64,000 nucleotides of DNA from assembly GCF_947242115.1 (NCBI RefSeq), contig NC_074720.1:31126145-31190144 (forward strand), in the 5' to 3' direction. Positions 45,806 through 58,600 of this stretch are shown piece after piece (the first letter of the stretch is position 1; each line of letters begins with the position of its first letter). The notes below the pieces were generated by a model, which saw only the letters and a list, made by a program, of their open reading frames with translations, was not told the DNA's origin and searched no databases. Both the position numbers and the translations under genes were made by a program. Source of the DNA: Biomphalaria glabrata. Taxonomy: Eukaryota > Mollusca > Gastropoda > Planorbidae.

Positions 45806-47467
45806 CTGGGGAATCAGAAAATATAGCAAGTACATTCATAGTTATTGACTACACTCGCCTGATATAACATTAGATTAGATCGGGATACACTCAGAATCTA
45901 CATTTAATAATTACAAAGCTAAACTTGTACCAACTCTGTCTGTCTAGTAAAAAGTTTGGATATGTTATTTCTTCCAAAACAATTCTCGGATCTAGTTGAA
46001 ACTTTCAACAATTATTCATTACTTAGACAATACATCAATCAATCAAAGAAAACTAACCAATTTGTCAACTAAATGCTGGTTATTAATTATTTATCTCAAA
46101 TCACAGATAAGAATAAATATGTAAAGGTTAGTCCTGTTAGATAATTGTACACTAAATTTCTCACACACCCATTCTCGGAACAAATTGAAATGTAAGACAG
46201 AAATGATATATAAATTATTATTTCATTTTTTTTTCTACATCAATCTACTTTCAAAATAAAACTGCGCATGTTTAGAAAGTAAAAGTTATATTTAGGTTGT
46301 TGTTTTTTTTTAATCTGTCCAAGCTCATTTCACTAAGACTTGAATACGCCTACATCGGTTTAGTTGTGCTAGATGTCTGGAGCTACAAACCGAAGACCGA
46401 GTAACAATTCGCCACTCAGGAGAAATGCAATCAATCTGACATGAGAAAGTCGGCTAGACTCTAGAATCGTGTAGACGTAGGCGTAATAAAATGTTTTCAT
46501 CTAAACAACGTTATGACTCTACCTTGTAAAATCTATCTGAGACGCCTGATTAAAGGATGAAACATAATGAATGTATTTTATAAACACTGGTAACAATATC
46601 CTTGTTACTAGATTAATGAAGACATATAGCTTTATAAATACACGCCAAAAAGATTCCTAAAAAAGAAAAATAGTAACAATATTTTTTAAAGAAAGACAAT
46701 ATCTCCCTTATACAGCTTATAGAGCAATTGTTTTTCTTCTAATAACCATTGAATGTTAGGTTAAAAAAACATAACATTTTTAACCCCGCCTCCTCCCCTC
46801 GCCACTTTTGCCCCCTCCCCCCCCCCCCCCCCCCGAGAAAGAATCCTGGTAAAATCAGTGTATAGATAGACCTACTACACTTTATAATATTCAAGGATAG
46901 GACTTTAGATCTAGACTTAGAAGACGATGCGCAAACAATGTTCCTAAACATTAATTTACTAAACTCTCGAATCAAGTGTGCATTACATTACGAAATTTTC
47001 GAACGCGTTTGTCCTTTCAAAACCAATGTTGAATCAATATCTAGGTCTGGTTCTCTAGCCAAATTTGAATTTCTTTCTTTTTTTTTTTTTTTATTTTGGA
47101 AAATTAAAACTGTCAAATTGGAAATGTCCTGTGTGCCAACGAGTTAAATACTTCTTTTCTCAGCGATATACATTAATTGTTATATTTCTAGGAAATTTGT
47201 TAGAGCCTTTTTTTGAGATCCGTGTCCATGTTCCAGCCTCCACCAACCCTCCATGAAGTTCTGACTTGAATAAAGGTATTCTAAATAGGGCAGTTGCCCA
47301 CAACACCCTCTCGTTCCTTTTCAATGAGGCGATCCGCACAGTTTGAGAATACCTGATCTAGAGATGTATAGGCTTATTGCCAACTCACCTGGAGTATATA
47401 AATAACTGTGAGCACATAGAACAGTGTGAGTGAGAATAACTCGAATGTTTCTGAGTTGACCATCCAT
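45671..47467 (-). CDS. Gene B: CD225-like membrane protein, two recognised exons
   Basis: The exons are 47389-47467 (one base plus 26 codons) and 45671-45805 (44 codons plus stop), joined at phase 0 with a GTGAGT donor and a GATTCCCCAG acceptor. The reading is WMVNSETFELFSLTLFYV then LTVIYILQ, then the loop ARWALQQGDTAEVKVTL, then a second hydrophobic stretch (MMFLTILYLLSSI) and a short tail ending PCPS. The loop with A-R-x-A and Q-G-D-T-A-E is CD225-like. The first membrane segment lacks the Pro-x-Gly turn, so the copy is diverged. The upstream exon must end in phase 2, unlike its neighbours, and was not found. Gene B may be a real diverged gene or a decaying copy. Confidence 0.5.
45900..46200 (-). 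repeat. Dispersed repeat family X, reversed
   Basis: 'ccaactctgtctgtctagtaaaaag' and 'ttctcggatctagttgaaac' match the family end. It lies in the gene B intron. Confidence 0.7.
46201..47388. other. Gene B intron sequence
   Basis: AT-rich with a C-rich run at 46812-46834 and no repeat recognised with confidence. Confidence 0.4.
47389..47467 (-). CDS. Gene B exon with first membrane segment
   Basis: The acceptor GTATGTCTCCCAG precedes ATGG and the donor GTGAGT follows CTCCAG. The CD225-compatible frame needs two bases from an earlier exon. A 29-bp duplication ('acaaacacattagagatacat') abuts the acceptor at 47477-47530. Confidence 0.5.
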
Positions 47468-47749
47468 CTGGGAGACATACAAACACATTAGAGATACATC
47501 TCGCATACAAACACATTAGAGATACATCTCTGAATACGTTCAGAACTTTGTTTAAAAAAAAAAAAGAAAGAAATGTTAATGATGGTGGTTATGGATGTTT
47601 CTATGACAACTCGTATCGAGAATCTGTAGCTTAGGTGGTAAGATTTTTAACAAGCAAAATTTAAAAAAAAATGTATAACAAAAACTAAGCTTCTATATGG
47701 GAAAGAATCGCATATTTACTGCCATATCTCTCAATACTGCAAAATTTAT

Positions 47750-48175
47750 TTAACCTAGGTGTCACTTACAAAGACCGCATAAAGAATGAAGAGATTAGAA
47801 ATAGGATTAATACAGCAATTGGACCCCATGATGACCTGCGAACCATGGTCAACAAACGTCAACTCAAACTCAATGGTCACATAGAACAGTAGCAGGTATA
47901 AGAAGAACAGTAGCAGGTATAAGAAGAACAGTAGCAGGTATAAGAAGAACAGTAGCAGGTATAAGAAGAACAGTAGCAGGTATAAGAAGAACAGTAGCAG
48001 GTATAAGAAGGATGGGAAGACAGAGAAAGCGATGGGAAGATAACATCAAAGAATGTACAGGCCTGTTTGTAAATGAAATTCTATCAAAGGCAAAGGACAA
48101 AGAAGAATGGAGAAACACGGCTGACAAATCTTGTGTGCTGCCACACCGGTCCAACAGATTGAGGGATAGGTGAAG
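47750..48175 (+). mobile_element. LINE ORF2 3' end with an internal 21-bp expansion
   Basis: It reads IRNRINTAIGPHDDLRTMVN, KRQLKLNGH, then after the expansion GRQRKRWEDNIKECTGLF, DKEEWRNTADKSCVLPHRS and a stop. These are C-terminal blocks of a mollusc LINE ORF2. A 21-bp unit (gaacagtagcaggtataagaa) is repeated six times at 47885-48010 and carries a stop in this frame. Confidence 0.65.
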
Positions 48176-48179
48176 TTAA

Positions 48180-48610
48180 ATGTGAACCTGGCCTAACTGT
48201 TAACTGTTTTGCAAAGGGCAAATTTTTCATTCAAAGCCTCAACAGATAGGCCTACAACTTTTCCCTAAAAAATAGTCTCCCTTTAGTATATTGCAGTATG
48301 TTTACGATATCTCTATTCAACACATAACTTCATGGAACGTGGAACTTTCTAGGTGTGTGGGCTCAATAACATGAACACGGATCTCGAAAAGGGATCCAAC
48401 GATTTTCCTAGAAAAAAAAACAAAAAAACTAGCGAATTAGCCACATAGGAAAAAGCGTGGTTTAACCGTTATGATTTTCCCGAATATAAAAATGTGAAAA
48501 TTAGTTTGGAGTGAGAGACCTTCTATATCTTGAGCACACACAAACACACGTCAGCGGGTATTCCCGCATGTCTTCATGATCAAAGAGCTAAATTTTGCGC
48601 ACAGTCTAGG
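48180..48610. other. AT-rich sequence, nothing recognised
   Basis: A block near 48370-48480 ('aacacggatctcgaaaaggg', 'gattttcctagaaa') also occurs near 10030-10080, a weak dispersed repeat. Confidence 0.4.
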
Positions 48611-48611
48611 T

Positions 48612-49122
48612 TATAGACTTATATCTACTATATCTAGACTGGACATGGAGACTTTTTAACACTACAAAAAATGTCGTGAAAATTTTTTAGAAAGTTGGAT
48701 CAAGGCGTTGTTTTGTAAAGTAGTTAGAAGAAGTTGAGGCTATTTTTTTCAACCCTAACCTATGTAACATATAATTCAGTTTTTAGATGTAGATCTAGTA
48801 AATGAACATGAAAAATAAGAGTACTCTCGTCTCATAATTATTATTTCGCAATTTTTAGATACATAATCTTCTTTATCAAAAGACTGAATGCAACACTAAA
48901 ATTGTAATTTTTTGTGTATTTTTCATAATCAATTACTAGATCTAGATCTAAAAAATAAAATTATATGTTACATAGGTTAGGGTTGAAACAACAACTTTAC
49001 TTCTTGGAACTACTTTACAAAAACAACGCCTTGATCCAACTTTCTACACAATGTTCACGATCGATCAGTCGCGGATAAGAATTTATTTCCGGTTTCCAGT
49101 CTAGTACTAGATATATATAAGT
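48612..49122. repeat. Foldback element with arms of more than 150 bp
   Basis: The arm holding 'agttggatcaaggcgttg' and 'caaccctaacctatgtaaca' (48690-48775) is the reverse complement of 'tgttacataggttagggttg' and 'caacgccttgatccaact' (48965-49045). The outer ends (TATATCTAGACTGGA and TCCAGTCTAGTACTAGATATA) also pair. It is non-coding and could be a MITE or a foldback transposon. Confidence 0.7.
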
Positions 49123-49362
49123 CTATGGTCTAGGTCTTTAGGCCTATCATTAAAGTAATATATACTCTTGACTAAATTTATACATTCGCTTAACAAGTAT
49201 TTTTTCGGTCGGGGGTGGGGGGAAGAGGATTGGATGGGGAGGGGGAACGTTTATTTTTAAAAAAAATCATCCATTAGTTATTGAGATCAAAATAATCACT
49301 CGTACTAAAAGTTATTAGCTTCATAAATACTCTTTTTAAAATTGTTTTTGTAAGTTACTAGT

Positions 49363-49544
49363 CAATGGCGTAACTAGGATGGTGGAAAAGGGGGGGGGGG
49401 TCCGAATTTGAAAATCCTCCCTCACTTGATGAGTTACCCCAAATGGCTGTCCGAAATTTATTTTGCATTAAATGCTATGGCCATTATCTCATGGCATGAC
49501 GTCGAATGTCCAAACGGGCTCCCCTATTCCTAGCTACGCCACTG
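49363..49544. mobile_element. MITE with 'gtggcgtagctagg' ends, copy 3
   Basis: The ends are CAATGGCGTAACTAGG and CCTAGCTACGCCACTG. The interior is the reverse orientation of the 22975 copy ('ccattatctcatggcatgacg'). Confidence 0.75.
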
Positions 49545-49704
49545 TTACTGGTTCTCATTCTCTATCAAACAGGGTCGACTAGAAGCATGCATACAATTAG
49601 ACTTCTTATCATAATAAAGTTATAAATTAAATATATACAAACTTTAAAACGCCTCGATCCGAATAAGACATTATAACAAAGCTTCTCATTTGATACTAGT
49701 TTAG

Positions 49705-49737
49705 CTATCGTCCTTCTGGTGGCTCAAACTGGCCCAT
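49705..49737 (-). CDS. Possible gene A terminal micro-exon
   Basis: After TTTTATTTTTGTTTAG it reads ATG GGC CAG TTT GAG CCA then PEGR-stop, in the phase that 55315-55497 requires. It is only 33 bases long, so this is a plausible guess and not proof. Confidence 0.3.
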   Translation of the reverse strand: MGQFEPPEGR

Positions 49738-52700
49738 CTAAACAAAAATAAAAATTTAAAAAATAATCAATCTAATCAGTTTTATTAGCACTTGTAATTT
49801 TGTTAAGGGAAGTAATTAAAAAGACACTAGTTCAAAGCGTCTCGCGAGACTGAAGGGAATTTGTGATGTTTAAGTTGTCGCAATCTAATCTGAAGGGAAT
49901 TTGTGATGTTTAAGTAGTCGCAATCTAATCTGAAAGGAATTTGTGATGTTTAAGTAGTCGCAATCTAATCTGAAGGGAATTTGTGATGTTTAAGTAGTCG
50001 CAATCTAATCTGAAAGGAATTTATGATGTTTAAGTAGTCGCAATCTAATCTGAAGGGAATTTGTGATGTTTAAGTAGTCGCAATCTAATCTGAAAGGAAT
50101 TTGTGATGTTTAAGTAGTCGCAATCTAATCTGAAAGGAATTTGTGATGTTTAAGTAGTCGCAATCTAATCTGAAGGGAATTTGTGATGTTTAAGTAGTCG
50201 CAATCTAATCTGAAGGGAATTTGTGACATTTAAGTAGTCGCAATCTAATCTGAAGGGAATTGGTGATGTTTAAGTAGTCGCAATCTAATCTGAAGGGAAT
50301 TTGTGATGTTTAAGTAGTCGCAATCTAATCTGAAAGGAATTTGTGATGTTTAAGTAGTCGCAATCTAATCTGAAAGGAATTTGTGATGTTTAAGTAGTCG
50401 CAATCTAATCTGAAGGGAATTTGTGACATTTAAGTAGTCGCAATCTAATCTGAAGGGAATTTGTGATGTTTAAGTAGTCGCAATCTAATCTGAAGGGAAT
50501 TTGTGATGTTTAAGTAAATTCAATCCAACTTCTACCTAGAAATGCCACATCTGAATGTGGCAAAAAGCACTGTGCTCACATCGATACTTCTAGATGCATG
50601 GGGACCTTGGTCATTTCTAATAATGGACTGCCCTTATCCAATCGCAATTTAAAAACGTCTAGTTTTGAACGACACAGCCATGGTACAGTGTCTACACACT
50701 GCCAATGCGACTTTACAAGTACAGTTCATAAGTAGGTCAACTCCATCTTGATTTGACTTTTTTTTTCTGAGCCCTGCGTCACTAGCATGCAAAAGATAAT
50801 ACTAGTATTACTGCGCGAGACTTCCAAGACAGATGTTGCATTTTTCTTCTCCTTCTTGTCAACAGTTTGCTATTGCGCTGCAGACTCATTTCTTCTGTGC
50901 CTAGGACAAAATATTTTTTTTCACTTGCTCAGCATTGCTATATTAGGCTTTAGTGGTAGTAGGGTCTGCCTAAGGTGGATTGAAAATGGGCATTCAAAGA
51001 AGATATGATTCACAGTTCATAAATTTGGTTTACAAAACAGCTAATACAAGTATCTATGCAGGAGGCTTCCTAGATATATCTTGTATAAAGATCTAAAGGC
51101 AGAGGAGGGTCGAAAATGTTAATTTTGAATGTAAAACTATATGAGCTCAGACAGAGAAGTACTCCAAAGCACTCCAAATGCCATCACTTCTCTTAGAATC
51201 TTTTTACATAATGTCTAGAAAAAGGTTAATTCCAAGCGTCAGACTGGCTTTTGTGAGATAAACATATACTCTACCAGAATATGTCCTTATGGTTATTAGA
51301 CGAGTTTGTCGTACCGGAGACTTCGTAAATTTCAAGACGGAATGGTACAAGACAGACTAACTACAAACAAAGCTATTGTGACGCTCCCACTTGCCGGGGA
51401 TTATATCATCAAACTTCTTAATTTAAATGAAATGAAGAAACAAACATCTCTGTATTATCTCCAAAACTCCTTTAATAATACTTCTCCAACTTTCTTATAC
51501 AAATGACTTCTCAATTCAAATCTTAAAGATACACAAATCTTCACTTATAATACTTCAACTACTGTAACTTCAATTAAGGTAACTTCAACTCATATCACTT
51601 CAACAAATATCAATTCAACTAATAAAACTCTAATTAATGGACCCGCTTATATCACAAAACTTATAACCTCTATCAAACTATTACTAAGCGAGGACAAGAA
51701 CCACTACTATGCGAGGACCCTCGTCTAAATGACTTTCCCCTAATTTATACCTTTCTTAATCGTACATTCCAGAATCATGGAAACTTCTCCCCTAATTATT
51801 TGAGTAACTTTGACCTTCTAGAAGCAGACGTATGCTATTTTTTACCATAAACTCTTTCTTTGATTGGATGCCTAAAATTAACTTGTTTACGTTGGACAGC
51901 ACTGGCTTGACCTCGAGCTTCTAGAAACTGGTCGAAATAGGTCACAGACTCGACCCGTGACAGCTATATACTATTATACATAAATATGTTTAATATATAT
52001 GGTCATTCGAGCCCATCATGCCGATGATTGCGCCCAACTTCTTCACACTAATCATGAGCTCCAGCTCGCCGTCAAAGAATTTTCATACGCTGCAGATTGT
52101 TTGATCTAACAATAAACCCATAAAATACAGGAACCACGTTTCAGAAGTCACACAATAAAATCTACTCAGTCCCAAAGATCCCATTGAATGAACATTCCCT
52201 AAACGTGATAGACCTCTAAAAGGAAATCAAGGAATACAATGATGCATCATTTTCAAGACAATTTGATAATCGTCTGGCTAAGGTTAGTAGCGCTTTTGGA
52301 CGCCTCCAAGTGAGAGTGCTGTGGAATAAATCACTCCGCCTGCCTACAAAAATTAGTGTCTAACAGGCATTGATATTCTTAAACCCTTCCTAATGGCCCT
52401 GAAATATGGGTACTAAACTGAAAACAACAGACTTCTTTAATGCTTTCCTTAACGATGTCTGCGCTCCGTCATGGGCAAGACGACCGCCATGACCCACATT
52501 ACCAATAGCGATCTCCGTGTTAATGCTGAAAAGTGTAGAGGAACTGCTTTAAATTCGACCACTACCACAACCGTATGCCAAAGGCAATCTTTTTTAGTGA
52601 GCTGAAATGTAGTCGATGTAAACATATACAGTCCCTCCCCCTTCCCCGAAAACGCCTTAGAGGCCACCTTAGAAGCCATCTTGACATAGAATAGAGCATC

Positions 52701-55566
52701 GCAATACATATTTAAGACCAAAAGGAAATATGTTGCAAAAGATAGAAGATAAGAGAACCTTAACCGACCCACACCACAGTTATGCCTACACATGATGTGA
52801 CTATGTATGCAAATCACAGCCAAGACTGCGTAACCGTGAGAAATCCGGAACTCCTTTTAAATCTTATTTAATTAATTTATTTATTTATAGACTTTATTTT
52901 AATGTACTCTTAAAATATTTTTAAAGTATAGTAATCTGTGACAAAGTGGAGATCTAATTAGTAATATCTGTTATATATTATATTATTACCTATTAATATA
53001 TCAAGATCCAGAATAAGAGAATGGACCTCATTCACCAATCGTAAACAAACAACATTTAGCCACGTGGTTATCCATCTCTTCTATATAAATTACGTAATAC
53101 ACACAGGCTGTCACGTGACAGTTTTTTTCCCATTGTTTTTGCAATATTATCATGTTGGCTAAATGTTGTTTCTTTACGATTGGTGAATGAGATCCATTAG
53201 ACTAATCCTATTATATTATTTATTTATTCTACAGGCCTGGGGACCACACAAATACTGTAAGCCTCCCTACTTTTTGGATTGGAAGTAATACGACATCATT
53301 GTTATTAGATCTATTATTTGCATTATTATTATATTTATTAGGTAACCTACTAGAATTATTGGTTTTCCCATGCACACAGCAGACTTGTTACGGACTTAAT
53401 GTTATACAGTACGGCGTTGACTGTCTGCCATGCACCCGCTTAGTAGTTGTATTTTATTTTTCCTTAACCCTTAAGACGCGTGTGGTAGTTTAGCCTCTAA
53501 GCACTAGAATTGTAATTCCATTTTGTAAGCACTCTTATTAAAAAGCTCAGCACTTAAAGGGTTAAACAAAGATGGTGCTTATATTTTTATATTATCTTTT
53601 TAAATGGAAATTTCCGTGACGTCATAGTGCGCACACTTTTAGTTTCGTTTCTAATTTATTGCAGATTTTTTAAGACACATCAATAAAGTTCACGTTTTTC
53701 TTTCTGGTGTTTCCGGTGTACAGAATTTCGAATGGTTAGCAAAGTCTATAGTATAAGCAAAAAATACCAATCACTGACTTACTAATTTATGTATCAAGAG
53801 ATCCCATAAACCGCCCTGCGGATTCACAATAATTTTGTATACAGGTTCTTGTTTTATATATATAACTTATAAAATGAAATTTTGTATAATTTTCGTTTCG
53901 TTTTGTTTCGTTTCAATAGCTTTAACGTATAAAATGAAATCCAAGATAGTGCAGAAGGTGCGCACTATTAAACACTAGACTAGGAAGGCATCATCATCAT
54001 CATCAACATTGGTCTAGACGAATGTCAGTCAATCCAGGCTAAATCTGAGCTGTCAAGAGGAAGACATCTTCCACTTGAACTTGAACTGAAGAGACCTATC
54101 TCTTGGACGTGAGACTGTGAACTGAGTATGATCTCAGCGCATTGGACTTTGTTTGCAACGTGGCTACGTGTGAACCTGCAGCTCCCTTGAGAGGCGTCTG
54201 TCGGGATGATCTGCTGAAACAGTGTGTTCGATCAACGGCTATATTGAAGAAAACAGTGCTTGACACTATCTCTTTGTGTATCAAAGGGCCACGTCATCGT
54301 CTCAACAACAGCTTGGTCAACTGGAGAAAGAGAAAGCGGCACCAGAGGAAAACAGTGCTGATGACTTCGTGTGGAACATGCTCCCTGCCGTCTGTGGCTC
54401 CCACCGATCGACCTCCACCTGAACTGTCAAACTTGCACTGCACTGTTTTTTTTTCGGGACGAGTTTGAGTTTGAGTTTTGAGTTTAGGCACATCGGCACA
54501 ATTTAGGCCATGTTGTGCCCATGATCCTTTAAGGATCACTCTCCCTTTATATAACAAGGGCTAAGAAGGGGGGCAGTGTTATAACCTTGCCATGCACACC
54601 ACCATCCAAGATAGTGCAGAAGGTGCGCACTATTAGACACTAGACTAGGAAAGATGTGGACATTCGTGAAAGAACTATTTCCGACCAAGTCTAGAGCCGA
54701 GATGTAGAGGCTGTGCTCAAGGCAGATGTCCTATGTGTTTGTCATGTCTTCATGTAAATAAACATCTATGTCTCGTTGAGTTGCCTCCCTTTAAGTTATT
54801 ACAGTATGTTAAGGGAATCGTTAAAATCAAAATAAAAAAAGGGGGGTGATGTTCAAGCCATTATAAACCATATAAAGCCAGGCCTAGCCGGTGTGTAATG
54901 CTAGTATTTAACAAAAGATCTATTTGCATTATTATTATGTAGAAACACAAATTGTAAAAAAACAAAATCTTTTGGACTGGAGATGGCTTTTATTGATCTT
55001 TTACCACCGTCTTTCTTGGCTAGAGCTAGCAGCTTATGTTTAAAAGTAAAAGTTCCCCTTTTAGACCTTGTAATCGATGGGGCAAATGATGTAAAGATCT
55101 TCTGTTTCTGTAGCCCACGGTTATCGAGGATGTCATGTGGCCAGCACAACGACCAACCACCTTTACTTTTCCCTAACTAATGTTAGGAACCCGTTAGAGC
55201 TGGGTAGACTCAGAGGAGCCCAAAGGTCTCGAAATTAAACAATCCCAGTCTTTACAGACCTATGTTTGCTTGAAAGAAAAAAAAAAGAACTTAAAGAACT
55301 ATGGGTGTACTTACGTTTATGCGAGTCATTGAATCCTCATAACTTTGTTTGAAGAAGAGAAATGTCATGATGAACATAATTATAATACTAAACCATAAAA
55401 GGATGCAGATAATCACTGTGATGACAATCCAGATTTGAGCGATATTGCAGTACTCCTTGGCCTTAGCCATATTCCCAGTTTTGTATTCACTCAGGGACTG
55501 AAACATATAGAAATAAATACATAAATACAACAAATTATTAAAAATACACGATCTTGTGTAAGTCTA

Positions 55567-55648
<82 letters not shown>

Positions 55649-58600
55649 ATCCATCCATCTATCTAACTATCTATCTATCTAGGAAGGGGGACAAAGTGTA
55701 CACAATGAAACAAATCCACATATATTGACACATCTCTAAATAAGTAGCATTTACTTCCCTTCTCGATAACAAACAAAATAGCTAATAACCAATAATAAAT
55801 TAGCCAAATGTGCATAATTCTTTTGATTGACGGCTCTTTTGTTAGGTACAACAAATAATTGTGTAACGTTTCAACTTGATCCGAGAAAGGGAAGAAACAA
55901 TGTGTACACAATTGTCACAGATTACATTATAGAATTGTTTGTACATTTCACTTTTGAAAGAAATATAAGCCCTCGACATGAGTCTCGGGATTTAATCCTC
56001 AAATTTAGACACTTTTCAACACGTCAGGATTTACCCAAGGGACGTAATTAGTATGTTTGAAATCTATTGGTTGATTTGAATTTAAACAAAGACATTTTTG
56101 AAAAGAGTTAGCGCCAGAGAATTGGCGGTAGTAAGAAAGTAAAAGTGAGTCGATAAAATAATGTTCTTGTAGTCAGTCACGTTTCTAGGAGCTCTGTTTG
56201 AAAAGCCTTTGTAATATGTTTCATGCTCATTGATTTGTAATTTTGTACATAAGCTGTACTTACGTTGTGTTTGAATAAAGTTCCAGAGTTTTGTTTTATC
56301 AAAGAATCGTTAATTGTAATTCTAGATCGTCATTTTTTGCAACTATTGAATTCAAGTAAAATCCCCGGCATAACAACACATCGTAACATCGTGCATGTTG
56401 TTACATCTGGCACAAGTGTTGTTACATTGGCACTCTCCGACAAATAAAAGTTCACGGACAACTTTTAACGAAATTTATTCAAGATCTAGGACCAATTTCT
56501 AAAACTCTTCAAAGGAACTTCATTCTTATTTAACGGAGGACAGAATTTCTGTGTTTAACAGGTCAGTTGGTTATCGATAATTCTTTTATAAAGATTTTCG
56601 TTAGAGTTACGTCTAACTCACGAAATCTATTATTATATGTAATTGGCAAAAGGAGTAAGACCAATATACATAATAACTGGCATTATTAAAAGACCAGTAA
56701 AGCAAATAACTGGCATTATATAAAAGACCAGTAAAGCAAATAACTGGCAATATAAAAGACCAGTAAAGCAAATAACTGGCATTATAGTCATTATAAAGAA
56801 GACCAGTAAATAATCATTTGTGCAGCACAAAGTAAACAGAAGACCAGATTTAACCAACTGTTAAACCAGAAAAAAAAAAAAAAGTACATCGGCTCAATAG
56901 ATCTATATATCAATCATACGACTCCAGTAACTACAAGTCTACTGTCAAGAATTTATTAGCAAATTGAGGCTTCAAGAACTTTGTCACTAGATCTATATTA
57001 TTATTATTATATCTGAGATAAAGCCAAAATCCAGATATCGAACATTTTGCTCCAATACAAGAAACTAACAAAGAAATTAAATATGGCCTCCAGTTCCAGA
57101 ACACAACGACTCTTCGAATTGATAGAATTAGCCAAAGAAAAGCAAATGCCAAAGCCAGACCAGTGGGCAGAGAGACAGGAAGAAAAAGAATATCAAACAA
57201 AGATACGTCAAAAAGAAGCAGAAAAACAAAGAGAATATCAAGCAAAAGAACATTGTAACATGACTTTAACAACAGACATAATAGGTGAAGCCATAGCTTT
57301 AGCAGAAAAACTCAACATTCCTTCACATGAACGAGAAAGATGGTTTGATAATAAATTAGCTGAAATAGACAGAGAAGATGACAAAAGACGGCAAGAAGAA
57401 TTAAAACGAGAATTATTAGAATTGAAAAATACCGAATTCAAAGCTGAACAAAAGAATGATGCAACATTAACAAGAATAAACCAGAAAGTTCAATTAGGAA
57501 AGCGTACAGCATATCTCGAAGATGGATTTCTCAAGAAGTATACTTTCCACAAGTACAATGTCATTGAACAAATATATGTACCAAAGAAGTACAGAAAACA
57601 AGTTATTAAAGCAAAGCATGAATTTTATGACACCATACATATGAGTGTAACAAGTACCAAGAAGAGAATTGCCAAAGAATATTATTGGCCTAGCTTGACC
57701 AAAGATGTCAAGAAATACATTAATAATTGTTCACATTGTCAACATGATTATTGTGAAAAGAAACAAACTCAAAAGAAAAGCAACATAACTAAAACAAAGA
57801 ACAAAGAAGACTACAAAACCAGAATTGACATCAATGAATCTATGCATCATGACTCAAGTAAATCAACAGGGACATCACTGCCTACTACATGTCCATCCCT
57901 ACCCACTACATGTCCATCCCTACCTGACAATATAAGCCCATCCCTGCCAAGTACTTTCCCATCCCTAACCGCTGATGATGACTTCATACATCAAGACTTG
58001 AATAAGACTGCATCTGCATCAAATACTATGATATGCATTGAACATTTTTGCTACAATCAAGACAAGTCTCATGAACCAGAACCAGAAGCAGATACTTATA
58101 TTCAATCAACTTTGGCTATACCAGACAAAAGAAAAACTATGCAACTTGACTCTAAAACTCATACAAGTATTCCTCATTTGAAAGAATGTGAGTCAACTCA
58201 AGAAGCCATTACAACCATGAACATTGGAAGTCAAAGAATATTACATGAAAACATGAAATCAAGATATTTTGCTCAAGGAGATCAAGTCAATTTACTGTTA
58301 CCAGATTGGAGTAACAAGCTATTCTACAAATGGCAAGGTCCATTTACCATCACCAGAAAGATTTCCAACCTGCTTTATGAAATCAATGTCAACAAGGTTA
58401 CCAAAGTATTTCATGTTCATAAGTTTGAACATTACCATGAAACAGATAATAAAGACATCAAAGCAGAAGTTGAACATTTTACAAGCTTAGCAACTATTCC
58501 TGAGGAAGAAGAAGAAACATCATCAACACCCATTCCTGAGATAGATGTTTCATTACCAGCATCAAATCAAATTGACATTCCCAAGGTCATCACTCTGAAT

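Noticed and set aside
52449-52823. Minus-strand 124-codon frame with hydrophobic parts
   Set aside because: The plus strand here is a degenerate LINE ORF2, so the frame is its antisense shadow.
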